Under the pieces are notes generated by a model. It was not told the DNA's origin, ran no database searches, and was given only the letters and a program-made list of their open reading frames with translations. From Dioscorea cayenensis subsp. rotundata (Eukaryota > Streptophyta > Magnoliopsida > Dioscoreales > Dioscoreaceae): a DNA stretch of 64,000 bases. Positions 49,284-60,049 of this stretch are shown here, in pieces (the stretch's first letter is position 1; every line of letters begins with the position of its first letter). The position numbers and the translations under genes were made by a program. The DNA lies in assembly GCF_009730915.1 (NCBI RefSeq), contig NC_052474.1:7909501-7973500 (forward strand), read 5' to 3'.

Positions 49284-50714
49284 TTAGACAATGGAGGAAG
49301 ATCTCCCTTTTTTGGAACGAGACTTGTTTTTAGTGGGAGCGCGCCTGGCCAGGGCCTCCAGTTTAATATCTTTTTGAAAGTGTGAAAGGAGCATGTCGTC
49401 ATCTGGTTCCAATGGAGAGCCGGAGTCATCAGATCCCAGCATCGATCCGGAGTCTCCCAAGTCGTCCATTGGAAGATCATTTTTAGGTGGGATAAGAAGA
49501 GCAAGTTTAACACTGTCCACTAAGGAAGAGTGGGAGTGGTCAGTGTCATCATGTTGAACAGAGAAAATCAGTAAAGGGGGAGGGAGATGAACATGATTAG
49601 GGGGATTTTGGGTGGAAGTCTGAGGCCGTGCAGAGGTTCCAATGCCACTATGAAAGTGGGCCATAGGGACCAGAGCCGAGTCAGAGCATGGGGTAGTGGA
49701 GGCATCAGAGCAAGGGGCGGCGACAAAATCGAGAGCAGGATGCACAATGTCAGGATTTATCTCGGGACCAAGAAAGGAAGCATCCTTATGCGCCTCGGGA
49801 CGAGAAGAAGTCCCCTCATCAACGGGCGAAATAAATCCAACGGGTGAAGATTTCTCGAGATGTGGGAAAACAGTTGTGCTAGACAGGTGTACCGTTGCAT
49901 GCACAGAGCCGCGACGCGAGCGACCGCCACGTGTTGAGAAATGGGAGGGCGGTTCCAGATCATGTTGCCACGTGTCCGAATCCTTGCCCTCGTTCCCAAC
50001 CCGATTATCCGAATTAGGGTTCCGGTCACCACCGTCACCGCGACTCCGGCCACGGCCACGACCACTGCGACCACGTGGTTTTAGCCAAGCACCGAAATTC
50101 CTCGAATCCTCCTCCCCTCTAGAGAAAATATTCGGGTCAGGGTTGACAGTCAAGGAGCAATCCTCCATCCCATTTTCAGTCATGCCAAGATCCCGGTTCT
50201 GTTCATCTACCTCCATCCGCTGCTCCGAAGAAGCAGGAGGTGGCTGATGGACAGAGTCCTTGTTCCGGCTGCTGATAAAAGAACAGTTGGATTCCCCATG
50301 GCCAACCCTGCCACAACTATAACAGAAGACTGGAAGTTTTTCATAAAGAGCAATAATGAAAACAGAATTCTCGCCATATTTAACCCAAGTTCCCTTCTGG
50401 AGGGGGAGATCAAGATCAATTTCCACACAAACACGAGCGAATTTGGATCTCGTGAGCTTCAAGGTGTGTTCATCAATTTTGAGAACTTTGCCAAAGTGAG
50501 AAGCAATGGTTTCAAGGACATCTCCACACCAAAGTTCCATGGGGACATGATGAAGTTGAATCCAGATTGTAGCCGAGGAGAGCTTCTCAAAGGCTGGTTG
50601 GAAGGATTCCCGCCATTCAGAAATCTGAAGGATTCGCCCCTCAATAGTCCAAGGACCATCCCAGAGGAGCTTAGCCTGCATCCTAAACTTTGTATTTGTC
50701 ACTGAATCTTTCAA
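49284..50714 (-). CDS. LINE ORF1: DUF4283/CCHC nucleic-acid-binding protein
   Basis: A 476-codon frame without interruption. The first 110 residues resemble the second half of DUF4283 (WDGPWTIEGRILQISEW). They are followed by a zinc-knuckle-linker stretch and one CCHC knuckle, CYSCGRVGHGESNC (residues 131-144, spacing C-x2-C-x4-H-x4-C). The rest is a low-complexity Ser/Arg/Pro-rich tail. The stop lies about 27 bp before ORF2. The protein likely binds the element's RNA. The missing start of DUF4283 suggests 5' truncation, so the annotated Met is probably internal to the original ORF1. Confidence 0.85.
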   Translation of the reverse strand: MKDSVTNTKFRMQAKLLWDGPWTIEGRILQISEWRESFQPAFEKLSSATIWIQLHHVPMELWCGDVLETIASHFGKVLKIDEHTLKLTRSKFARVCVEIDLDLPLQKGTWVKYGENSVFIIALYEKLPVFCYSCGRVGHGESNCSFISSRNKDSVHQPPPASSEQRMEVDEQNRDLGMTENGMEDCSLTVNPDPNIFSRGEEDSRNFGAWLKPRGRSGRGRGRSRGDGGDRNPNSDNRVGNEGKDSDTWQHDLEPPSHFSTRGGRSRRGSVHATVHLSSTTVFPHLEKSSPVGFISPVDEGTSSRPEAHKDASFLGPEINPDIVHPALDFVAAPCSDASTTPCSDSALVPMAHFHSGIGTSARPQTSTQNPPNHVHLPPPLLIFSVQHDDTDHSHSSLVDSVKLALLIPPKNDLPMDDLGDSGSMLGSDDSGSPLEPDDDMLLSHFQKDIKLEALARRAPTKNKSRSKKGRSSSIV

Positions 50715-50741
50715 GATTCCCTTCTCTTTGGAGATACCAAA

Positions 50742-50758
50742 TTATATATATATATTCC
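50742..50758. repeat. Likely LINE target-site duplication, 5' side
   Basis: TTATATATATATATTCC, matching 44951-44977 except for TA number. It borders the LINE 5' end. Confidence 0.55.
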
Positions 50759-50827
50759 AAAGTAAAGTTAACTATTCTCTAAACAAATTAATAATAATGT
50801 CAAAATTTCAAACTCTCCAACATATCA

Positions 50828-52182
50828 TGGCTAATTTATTAAAATATTGTTTATTTTTAAATTATTTCCCAAAATGCGTATTTCCGTAATTATTTACGTA
50901 AATCACGCATTTTTATATTTTATTATTATTTTTTTAAATCAACCGGTCCCATTGTAGTTTTTTTAATATTTAAATTTAATTTTTTAAAAAAAAGAGTAGG
51001 GGCCCGATTATTTTTAATATTAAGTTTTTTATTTTTTTAAAAAGCTCAGGGTCCCCAATAGTTTTTTTAAATTAAAAACATTTTACATTCAAACCCTTAT
51101 AATTTTCATTAATTTTTCTTATAACTTATTTTTTTCTCACTTCTACTATGTTATTTTTACTTTCACTAATTGTAACCGGCTGTTAATAATTTAAATAAAT
51201 AATTTTAAAAAGTGTGAGTGGACCGTTAAGTTAAAAAAATATTAAAAAAATATAAAATGTATATTTCCATAAATACTTATAGGAATACGTAATTTGGTAA
51301 ATAATTAAAAAAAATGTTTTAATAAAAAGCAAAAGAGGAAGCTTATATGAAAGTCAACTAGTTAACACGGATAGAAAAACATACACGAGTCCATCGATCA
51401 AAATTGAAAGTATCAGCAGAACCGTGAGTGGAGCTTATTCTTTCGTCAAGAGTTCCTCACGGCCTCGGTCGATGTTCCTCTCGACCGAGGTTGTCTCCTT
51501 CGCTCAAAGATAATGTGAATACTGAATTTTTCTAGATTTAATGTAAAAAAATAAAAATAACATTGCAAGAAAATAAAAAACTACAAACGATAAGAAAATT
51601 TTTGAAGAGCTTACTCTATATCGATAATTTTTCTTATGAAAATACTTTGTGTTTTAGAAAAGGAATTTGGAGGGTTTATATGCGCTCCACCCAACAAAAT
51701 GGATCGGCTAAGATTAATTTCATCCAATCAAGACTCATGAATGTGGTAGTGCTGATCGCACCAATAATTCATCCCAACAACCCCTCTATGATGAAAAATA
51801 TTAAAATTATTTATTTAAATTATTAATGACCCTAGCTACTAATTAGTGAAAAGTAAAAAAATAACATAGTAGGGTTGAGTAAAAAAATAAGTTATAAGAA
51901 AAAAATTAATGAAAAATTATAAGGGTTTGAATGTAAAATGCTTTTTAATTTAAAAACTATCGGACCCGCAGCTTTTTAAAAATAAAAAAACTTAATATTA
52001 AAAATAACGTGCCCCTCTGTTTTTTTAAAAAAATTAAATTTAAATATTAAAAACTACAGTGGGACCGGCTGATTTAAAAAAAATAATAAAAAAATATAAA
52101 ATGCACATTTCCGTAAATAATTACGAAAATACACATTTTGAGAAATAATTTAAAAATAAATAATATTTTAATAAATTAGCCA
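50828..52182. mobile_element. Non-autonomous element with long terminal inverted repeats
   Basis: The ends are inverted copies of each other: TGGCTAATTTATTAAAATAT at 50828 and its complement ending at 52182, pairing with moderate divergence over about 360 bp on each side (to about 51193 and from about 51822). CATATCA flanks both ends (50821-50827 and 52183-52189), a 7-bp target duplication. A third, shorter copy of the outer repeat lies inside at about 51225-51335. No transposase is present; the middle holds only a small GC-richer patch (51420-51500). Long inverted ends suggest a Mutator-like derivative, but the 7-bp duplication is shorter than their usual 8-11 bp. Confidence 0.75.
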
Positions 52183-52640
52183 CATATCATCATTATGCTT
52201 TTGTTTGGACAAGTTTCAAGGCTTCTACCAAAACAGGCCTGGATTTTTATCACATCAAGCTTGATGTTTTGCTTCAAATAAACGTCTTTAACCCGTTTTC
52301 CATCATTTTGTTTATGAATTGAATTGGGGTTCTGAACCACAGGGTGCTCTCTAGAGTACTCCTCCAATAAAGAAGTCTCATTTCATACAGCCTGTATCTC
52401 AGTTTAGCTTTTCCTGCTGCAAAACCAAAGGAATGCCTTCCAATACCTCCAAGATTACCATATGGAACAATTTGGTAAAATGCGCCATTTCTGGGAGGAA
52501 CACTAAAGGTTACTGAATCTGGTACTGTGCACTTATCATCAAATTGCAAGAGTCAACAAGTTTACAACCTTAACTATATTGATTCCGAAACCAAGCTCTT
52601 TCACTACCATTTCATAGCCTGTTTCTCTGCCTTGCTAAGA
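52176..52640 (-). pseudogene. Unrecognised protein-coding remnant
   Basis: On the minus strand 52549-52367 reads as coding-like sequence (CTVPDSVTFSVPPRNG, then PYGNLGGIGRHSFGFAAGKA) and continues in shifted frames at both sides (YEMVVKELGFGINIVKVV upstream; VYLKQNIKLDVIKIQACFG downstream). The amino-acid composition and the need for frame changes suggest a decayed gene or captured exon. I do not recognise the family. Confidence 0.35.
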
Positions 52641-53274
52641 TATGAAGACTCGGTTTACTTGGTTTATTATTAATAATTTGATTCAATGCATTCCTATTGA
52701 GAAAATATGAGTTTCTCATGAATTGGTGAACTTTGCCTTTGAATACCCAATTGAAAATCTGAAAGGAATGTTTGTTTGAGGACTTGGGATGGGATATTAG
52801 ATTAAGGTAAGATTCAAAAGAAGATATAGTTGTAAAAGGATTGAAATTAGGATTTGAATGTCACAAGTTGAAGTGTGGTCTTTGGTTAAGGAAAGAATAG
52901 AATGTGGACAATTAGGAGTACGAGAACTAATTTGAAAAAAGACTCTTCGCTCAATAATACTTCATATTCAAATGTTACAACTTATGGGTATTTATAATAG
53001 TTGTACATGGTTTTAGAATCTTCTTATTTTTCACTAAGTAATATCTAGAATTTTTTAAACATTTTTCATCTAAAACTATTCTAGATTTTTCTATGCCATC
53101 TAAACATTTTTCTCTAAGTCTCTAAATATTTGTTCAAGATTTATCTAGAGTTTTCTCCACTACTCTACAAGTGCATTAATTTTAACATAGATCAATACAG
53201 AACCCTTTCGGAGCACCAAACCCCAATCACATAAAAAAAACCATCCAATTTTAATAGGGACTTAGGTTCCTAGT
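52641..53274. other. Flank of the nested retrotransposons
   Basis: AT-rich DNA. A stretch near 52960-53160, with minus-strand TATAAATA and repeated CTAGA motifs, resembles part of an LTR, but no matching partner was found in the window. Confidence 0.35.
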
Positions 53275-53279
53275 GTATC

Positions 53280-53337
53280 CATTATGGCGCCGGTTGCTTT
53301 GGATTTAAAATGGCCACACGTGCTGGAGAGTGTGGAA
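53280..53337 (+). repeat. Gypsy 5' LTR, first fragment
   Basis: 58 bp matching 62740-62797 of the 3' LTR (shared blocks GTTGCTTTGGAT and GGCCACACGTGCTGGAGAG). It follows GTATC (53275-53279), the target duplication also found after the 3' LTR. Its first two bases are CA where the 3' copy has TG. Confidence 0.85.
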
Positions 53338-53399
53338 TGTCAGAACGAAGATACGAAGAAAGAATGTTTATCTCTATCATTTATCACATTATTTACAAG

Positions 53400-53431
<32 letters not shown>

Positions 53432-53472
53432 CACTAGAGTATTGAATAGTAATGGCCTTTATATGTTTAACA
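53338..53472 (-). repeat. Copia 3' LTR (135 bp)
   Basis: On the minus strand it begins TGTTAAACATATAAAGG right after a purine-rich AAAGGGG and ends CGTTCTGACA at the junction with the gypsy LTR. It contains a (TA)n tract (53401-53430). Confidence 0.75.
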
Positions 53473-53479
53473 CCCCTTT

Positions 53480-54840
53480 CAAACTCAAGGTGGATCATGA
53501 AGATTTGAGACATAGAGTTTGAGAAGATGAAACCGATGTTGTTTTCGAGTCTGAGCCTTGGTGAAGAAGTTGGCGACTTGAGACTCAAACGGCACGTACT
53601 GAAGAGCATTGGTCAACTACTAACAATGTGAACGTGTGAAAGATGCATCCACACCATTATGCTTGGTCAATTCATGCTTCACAGGGTCATTGGTAATCTA
53701 TATAGCATTGGTATTGTCACAGAGAAGAGGTGTAAGAGTATCACATGGGACATCAAATTCAGCCAAAAACCAACAAAGCCATACAATTTCAGATGTGGTA
53801 GTAGCAAGAGCCTGAAGTTCGGCCTCAGTGCTAGAATGTAACACCGCAGTTTGTTTCTTAGATTTCCATGCGAGAAGAGAAGTGCCAAGTAATGGACCGG
53901 CGATCAACAAGGTCACTCGCCTAGGTGGAATATGAGTAAGCGTGAAGCTGAAGTGGACTGGAATAGGTATAGAACAAATGTCGAGATGCTATCCCCCTCA
54001 TATAACTCAACACAAAGTAAATGGTAGTAGTGAACTGAAGTAGGAGTACTAACGAACTGGCTCAACACATGAACAACATAAACAATATCAAGCTTGGTGA
54101 CGGTAAGATAGACAAGACTACCCACAATATGACGATAGTGAAAAGGATCCTCTAGTGGTGTGTCATCCGTGGGATGAAACTAAACATGAAGCTCCATAGG
54201 TGTAGCGGCAATCCGTGAATTAATAAGGCTAGAGTGTATAATGAGATTCTGAATATATCGATGCTGAGAAAGATAGTAACCATTATTTGTGGAAGTCACC
54301 TCGATCCCCAGAAAATAGCTGAGAGATCCTAAATCAGACATCATAAATTACTGGTTGAGACGCTTCACAAAAGCAATATACTCCATAGCGTCACCAGTAA
54401 TCAACATATCATCCACATAGAGCAAAAGCAAAGTGTGATCACGTTGAAAGATATGGATGAATAATACAGGATCATGATCGCTGGTTGAAAACCAACTGCA
54501 TGCACTACAAAACTAAACCACTCAAACCAAGCACGTGGAGCTTGCTCGAGACCATAGAGCACAAAACGAAGATGACAGACATAGCTTTTAGATGTCTCAA
54601 TGCCAGAAGATGGATGCATATATATATCTCCTCATGTAAATCATCGTAAACAAAAGCATTCTTCACATCCAATTGAGAGATAGTCCAAGAGCGAACAACA
54701 ACCATAGCAATCAGAGTGCGAACTGTAGTCAGATGAGCCACAGGAGCAAAAGTCTCATCATAATCACGACCATATGCCTGCTGAAAACCACGAGCCACAA
54801 GACAAGCCTTATAGTGCTACACTAAACCATCAAGCTTTGT
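53480..54840 (-). pseudogene. Copia reverse transcriptase and RNase H remnants
   Basis: Frames on the minus strand include the RVT_2 signature ARGFQQAYGRDYDETFAPVA and QLDVKNAFVYDDLHEEIY (54798-54620), a later segment with [17 protein letters not shown] (54125), and RNase H with LAWKSKKQTAVLHSSTEAEL (53916-53700). The end (about 53560) reads VANFFTKAQT, the usual last motif. Stops and frameshifts are frequent. It would have copied the element RNA into DNA; now inactive. Confidence 0.85.
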
Positions 54841-54899
54841 TTTGACTTTATACACCCACTTGCATGTAATAGGAATGCCCTAAGCAGGTAGAGGAACAA

Positions 54900-57560
54900 G
54901 ATCCCAAGTGCCTGTCTTCTTCAAAGCTGAAAGTTCCTCAAATATAATCAACTGCCACTCAAGGAAACAAGCTGGCTCTTGATAAGTGCGGGGCTCATAT
55001 ACAACACCAATAGTAGAAAAACCATATATGTTAGGTACAAAAATAGTAGTACGATCATGATGGTCATACCGAGATGTCGAGGCTGGTAATAGACCATTAG
55101 ATACTGCATCAGTAGTACTGGCCGGAGCATCGGAAGAAGCAGAAATGGAGAACTAAGAATCATGAGAAACTTTAGCACAATAATGATAGTGAAAAGGATA
55201 AGTGTCAGAAGCTGAGGGTGGATGTATAACAGAAGATGAAGCTGGAGTAGGAGGTAAATATGGAGAAGAAGGAACAACGGAATACTCTTTGGTTGAAAAC
55301 AATTCCAAAGAAGGAAAAGAAGGAAGATGAAGAAATGAAATAAACTCGTGGAAGAAAGAGAGGAAAAGGGAGATTGAGCAGCAGGAGAATGGAAATAAGG
55401 ACGACTCTCGTCAAAAGTGACATCACAAGATATGCAAATGTGACGTGCAGAAGGATCATAGCAACGAAACCCTTTATGCTCAAGACTATACCCAAGAAAG
55501 ACACTCAATCGACTGAGCTGTTAACTTGGTACATTCATGAGGTACAAGTAAGACACAACAGACATTACCAAAGCTCAAAGATGATCATAACGAGGAGGAG
55601 AATCAAACAAGATTTCTCCAGGACATTTACCCTAAACAAAAGATGATGGATGTATGTTGATGAGATAAATCACCATGAAAACTATCTTAGCCCAGAAATG
55701 AGCAGGTACAAAAGACAAAATCAGAAGAGTCCGAGTAGTCTCAATTATTTGACAATGCTTATGTTCAGCGATCCCATTGTGCTGATGAGCACCAGGACAA
55801 AAAAGTTAAGGAAAAGCACTCTCAGATGAGAGAAATTGACAAAAAACAGTGGACAAATACTCTCCTCCAGAATCAAAATGAAAAACACAAATGGCAGTAG
55901 AAAACTGAGTGTGAACCTCCTAGCAAACAACTAATAGATAGATAACAACTGAGATCTATGTTTCATGAAATAAACCCATGTATGTCTAGAGTAATCATCA
56001 ATGAAAATAACATAATACTTGTGACCACCCTTGGAAGTAAAAGGCTCAAGATTCCAAACATAAGAATGAACTAAATGAAAATGACAACTAGACATAGAAA
56101 TACTGGAAGAATATGGGAGTTATAGCTTCTTCCCAAGCTTACAACTTGCACAATGAAAACCATCATCAATAGACACACGCCCCAAAACACCTTGATGAAC
56201 TAAAGAAGACTAAGACTAACATGAGCCACATAGATGACCCAGGCAATGATGCCACTGTGGAAAAGTAGGAGAAGCAGGAAAAGCAAACCGTTGAACACTC
56301 CAATCAAATACAACTGGATCTAGTATAGTATGAATTGGCCATCAGAACATATATGGATAGAACTTATAACCTGGTCTCTAAAAACAAGTAATTTTTGCTG
56401 GGCCTGTATCTTTTTTTTAGGTCACTAGGATTCTTAGTGGTTGGAACTTCCAGTATCTTGGTAAGAATCTGATATATGTATTTCCATCTTGGCAATTAAT
56501 TTTTTTCCACAAGGTATTGTCATGTCTTTTTATGGGATTGTAAAACTATTCATTAGCTCCTATTTGTGGTGCACAATTTTGTGGAATGTAGGTAGCAGTT
56601 ATGACTGATTCAATAGAAAAGGAATAATGTGCATTTTTTGTTGGGGATTTTTTGGAGAAGCGTAGAAGCAGGAACAATGGAAAGCGTGGGTGTAGAGAAA
56701 GGAAAAGGAAAAGAAAGATGATCTAGAGCGTAAAGTCCGTGACAACCACTACGGTGATGGCCAGTACTAATCACAGCTTTGGTCTGATGGTCCTGCACAT
56801 AGCAAAAAGAATTATCAAACCCAACAAAACATTGAAGGTCGATGAGTTGACCAATAGACATAAGATTCATAAACAGCTGAGGAACGAAAAACACATTAGG
56901 AACAATAAATCGAGAAGTAGTAAGAATCCCCTAATGTGTGAAAAAATAAGAAATTCCATCGGTGGTCTAAATATACATACCATTAGGAGCAGGTCTGCAT
57001 GATGAGAGCTAAGAACCATCGAAGGTTAAATGAAACCCCTGAGTCTAAAACCCAAGAGTGGGTGCAAACGATAGCGTCTACAGAAGAAGCCTTGATCACT
57101 CCAGTCCGATGAGGAGCTGCCAAAAGAGTGTAAGATCATTGAAGTAGTAGCAAGAGCACGAAGATGTGTCTCCTCGGTAATCAAAGCTGCATGTGCTTTA
57201 ACAAAGGTAGGAAGAGGAGTATGTCCAAGAAGCTGAACGGGTACTGGTTCAAACTCGAAGCGGAGGCGCATCACAAACTGGAACATGAGGTTCTGTCGCT
57301 CATGTTTTTCCTTTGCCACACAGTGCTTGCAACTGGAGCATCCAACTAACCAAATACACGAGTGAAGACCGTGTAGAATTCTTCCACTGATAAATCCTAT
57401 TGCTGAAGACTATGCAAGTTTTGTAGCAGGGAGAACCAAAGTGCCTCATTGGTGTGTAGATAGCGTTGTTGAAGATAGTCCCAAATTTCCTTGGCTGATA
57501 AATGATCGCAAAAGCATGCGTAACGAAAATGCCCACTCACGATAATTATGAGCATTAAGT
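54900..57560 (-). pseudogene. Copia gag and integrase remnants
   Basis: On the minus strand a UBN2-type gag piece at about 57536-57300 (YLQQRYLHTNEALWFSLLQ, then LSVEEFYTVF) and 57319-57026 (LPTFVKAHAALITEETHLRA) come first. Next is a GAG-pre-integrase segment at 56894-56700 (LMSIGQLIDLQCFVGFD, GLYALDHL), then an integrase core near 56150-55950 ([20 protein letters not shown]) and downstream parts to 55500 ([17 protein letters not shown]). Many stops and shifts interrupt them. Confidence 0.85.
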
Positions 57561-57643
57561 CTAATATCATGTGAAGAAGAGCACCCCTGCCAAGAACCGT
57601 ATTAGAGGGTTGAATTGGATTTGCTATTTTTTTAAGTGCGCTA

Positions 57644-57755
57644 TCACTGTTGAGAACTGTGTACCGTCACTATTGGCCATCACTGTTGGGAACTGTACAT
57701 CCTCACTATTGGACATTACTGTTGAGAAATATGCACCATTACTGTTTAGAGCTGT
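57644..57755. repeat. 36-bp-period tandem repeat near the copia 5' end
   Basis: Units starting at 57644, 57680 and 57716 share (T/C)ACTGTTG(A/G)GAA followed by a half-similar CACTATTGG segment. A fourth partial unit starts at 57739, and the CACTGTTAG core recurs near 57804 and 57890. It probably lies in or near the missing copia 5' LTR. Confidence 0.7.
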
Positions 57756-57941
57756 GCGGAATTACGGAGAAAGATATATATATATATATATATTTAAATG
57801 ACAGTCACTGTTAGTCAAAAGAAAAATTCAAGCCTTGGGACTTGAATTTCCGTGTAATGTTGAGTGGAAGGTGGTTTGGATAAATCTCTGTCACTGTTAG
57901 AGAATATAATAATGATAATGTGAAAAGGTGTTGAGTAGAAA

Positions 57942-58257
57942 TAGAATGAGAATTGGGCCTGGATCTGGGAGCGCAGAGCAGCTAATCTGAGCATTTTCAA
58001 CGACCGAAACAAGAGGGGAGCTCTTGGCTTCCATCTATCTTATTGCTTTCTTGCTTGTTAATTTTGGTTGTTGTAATTCTGTGAAACTTGTTAATTTCTT
58101 GGAATATTTCTCTCGGTTTGATGATTGGATGGGAGAACATCCTATAATAAAGAAGATCTAAGACTTTGAGTGTTGTGCAGGTGATGTGAATTGAATATTT
58201 AAGCTCTGTGAATTGATTTAGATCTAACTAGTAGAGATATGAGTTCGATTCATTACA
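57942..58257 (+). repeat. Gypsy 5' LTR, second fragment
   Basis: It matches 63026-63342 of the 3' LTR (shared TAGAATGAGAATTGG, CTGGGAGCGCAGAG, AACTTGTTAATTTCTT). It ends ATTCATTACA, keeping the CA terminus, and is followed by the presumed primer-binding site. About 220 bp of LTR between the two fragments has no counterpart here. Confidence 0.85.
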
Positions 58258-58265
58258 ATTTGGTG

Positions 58266-59690
58266 CTTTCATCATGGCATAATCCACTAGGTTAAAGGAT
58301 TTGGTTGCCATGCTTGATACTATCTTAGCCATAATGGATCAGAGGAAGGAATGGCTCATGGCCGTCATGGATCAACGAGATCACTGGGATTTCGAAGTAC
58401 ATTGAGACACAACAAGTGCAAGCTTCCAGTAGTGTATTATCTTTACCCCCTATTGTTAATATGGAGATAGTGGAAGAATAAGATCAGCGACGCACTGTGC
58501 CAACTCCAATGAGTTCTATGAAGCTCGTTTTTCTGAGATTTGATGGCACCTATGTTCTTTAGTGGATTTTCAAAGTGGAGCAATTCTTTAAATAATATAA
58601 GATCACAGATGTGTATCGGCTTTAATGACGACCATTCATTTTGATGGGCCAACTGTTCCATGATTTCACACATTAGAAAAAAATGGAGCTCTGAACAATT
58701 GGACAGAATTGGTGAAGGCTTTGGAAGAGTCTTATGGACCTTCTATATTTGAATGCCTAGATTATGCCTTATTCAAGCTTACACAAGAGGATTCAATCAT
58801 CAATTACTATGTCACTTTTACTGCTCTTGCTAATAGGGTGGAAGGAATATCTGCTACGGTGTTATTATCTTACTTTATTAGTGGATTAAAGTGTGACATA
58901 CAAAAAGACATTATTCCCTTGAAACCAGAGTCTCTCACTAAGGCCTTTTCATTTGCTAAATTATATAAAGAAAATTATTTGAGTGTCAATAAGAATACCG
59001 TTACGAAAAGTCCATTTTATCCTGACATTAGTATTGCATTGAATTCGGGGAGAGCTACTAACAATGCAGCAATGCCAACAAAAGCTTATACAATTCTCGC
59101 CAATTCTATTTAGACAACACCACTTCCGCCTTCATTGGCTTCCCTACCTGCTACTCAACCATTTCAGAAGATTAGTTTTGGTGAAATACAATTGCATAAG
59201 GCTAAAGGCTTGTGCTTCAATTGTGATGAAAAATTACTCCTTCACATAGATGTACCAACAAGAGATTTCTTCTGTTACAGTGGGATGATGACAGTACACA
59301 TGTAGCTAATATTGAATTTCTGGTTGATGTGTTACCTACAGTGCCAAAGAAAGACAATCCAAAAGTTATCTTTAAATGTCATAAACAGTGCACTATTGTT
59401 GCGAACGATGAGATTCACAGGAACAATTAATGGTCATATGGTCAAATTTTACTTGATGGGAGAAGTGATGATAATTTTATACAACCAAGATTGGCAAAGT
59501 TCCTTCAGTTAGAAATACAACAAACTCAGTCATTTAAAGTGTTGGTGGGAGATGGTAATGCCTTGCATGTGGAAGGTCTTGTAGAAGACTTGCAAGTTAA
59601 AGTCCAAGGTAATACTTTGAGCTTTCCAGTGTACTTATTACATATAGCAGGCACTGAGATCATTTTAGGAGCTGCGTGGCTGTGAACATT
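58266..59690 (+). pseudogene. Gypsy gag and aspartic protease remnants
   Basis: Retrotransposon gag similarity runs at 58709-58990 (EESYGPSIFECLDYALFKLT, then LLSYFISGLK). A broken CCHC knuckle follows near 59207-59260 (KGLCFNCDEK). An aspartic-protease domain at about 59410-59685 has FTGTINGHMVK and LLDGRSDDNF around the active-site Asp, then QGNTLSFPVYLLHI. Several stops and frame changes occur. Confidence 0.8.
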
Positions 59691-60049
59691 GGAGAATCAT
59701 TTGATGGATTATCCTGTCTGCAAATTTTTCATAACAATCAAGTTGTTACAATAAGAGGCGACATGAATGGTTCACCTCAGGTAGCTTTTCTACATCAGAT
59801 GTACAGACTTAATTCTTCAAAAGGTATTGAACAATGTTACACCCTTATAGTTAGTGAATTTAAAAAAAAAAATATTGCAGAACAATACATGCTATAATGC
59901 TATGGAAACAAACGTTACTATGCCTTATTCTTCTGCATTGTCAGATTCCTTACAACAATTACTATGAAAGTATCAACACATTCTTCTACACCAACTGGAC
60001 TTCCTCCTTCAAGGTAGTATCACCGTAGAATTTCATTGATTCCTAAGGC

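Larger units (their letters stand above)
44978..50741 (-). mobile_element. L1-type LINE retrotransposon, decayed
   Basis: A 5.8-kb non-LTR element on the minus strand with ORF1 (49284-50714), ORF2 (endonuclease and reverse transcriptase from 49256, broken near 47160) and a C-terminal zf-RVT/RNase H part down to about 45331, then a 3' UTR of about 350 bp ending CTCAAAA. The borders come from a likely duplication of a TA-rich target (44951-44977 and 50742-50758). The ORF1 N-terminus appears incomplete, so the copy is probably 5' truncated. It is inserted about 320 bp upstream of the thioesterase ATG, in the same orientation. Confidence 0.85.
53338..57870 (-). mobile_element. Ty1/copia LTR retrotransposon, decayed, inside the gypsy 5' LTR
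   Basis: Opposite orientation to its host. On the minus strand the order is gag (57.5-57.0 kb), GAG-pre-integrase (56.9-56.6), integrase (56.25-55.6), reverse transcriptase (54.8-54.1) and RNase H (53.9-53.5), which is the copia order with integrase before RT. The 3' LTR is short (53472-53338, TGTTAAAC...TCTGACA), preceded by the polypurine tract TTGAAAGGGG. A degenerate primer-binding site (TGATATTAGACTTAATG, like TGGTATCAGAGC) lies near 57553-57571. A matching 5' LTR was not recognisable, so the right border is approximate. Confidence 0.85.

Noticed and set aside
49696..50247. 183-codon plus-strand ORF and other plus-strand frames in 45-50 kb
   Set aside because: They are antisense shadows of the LINE ORFs on the minus strand.
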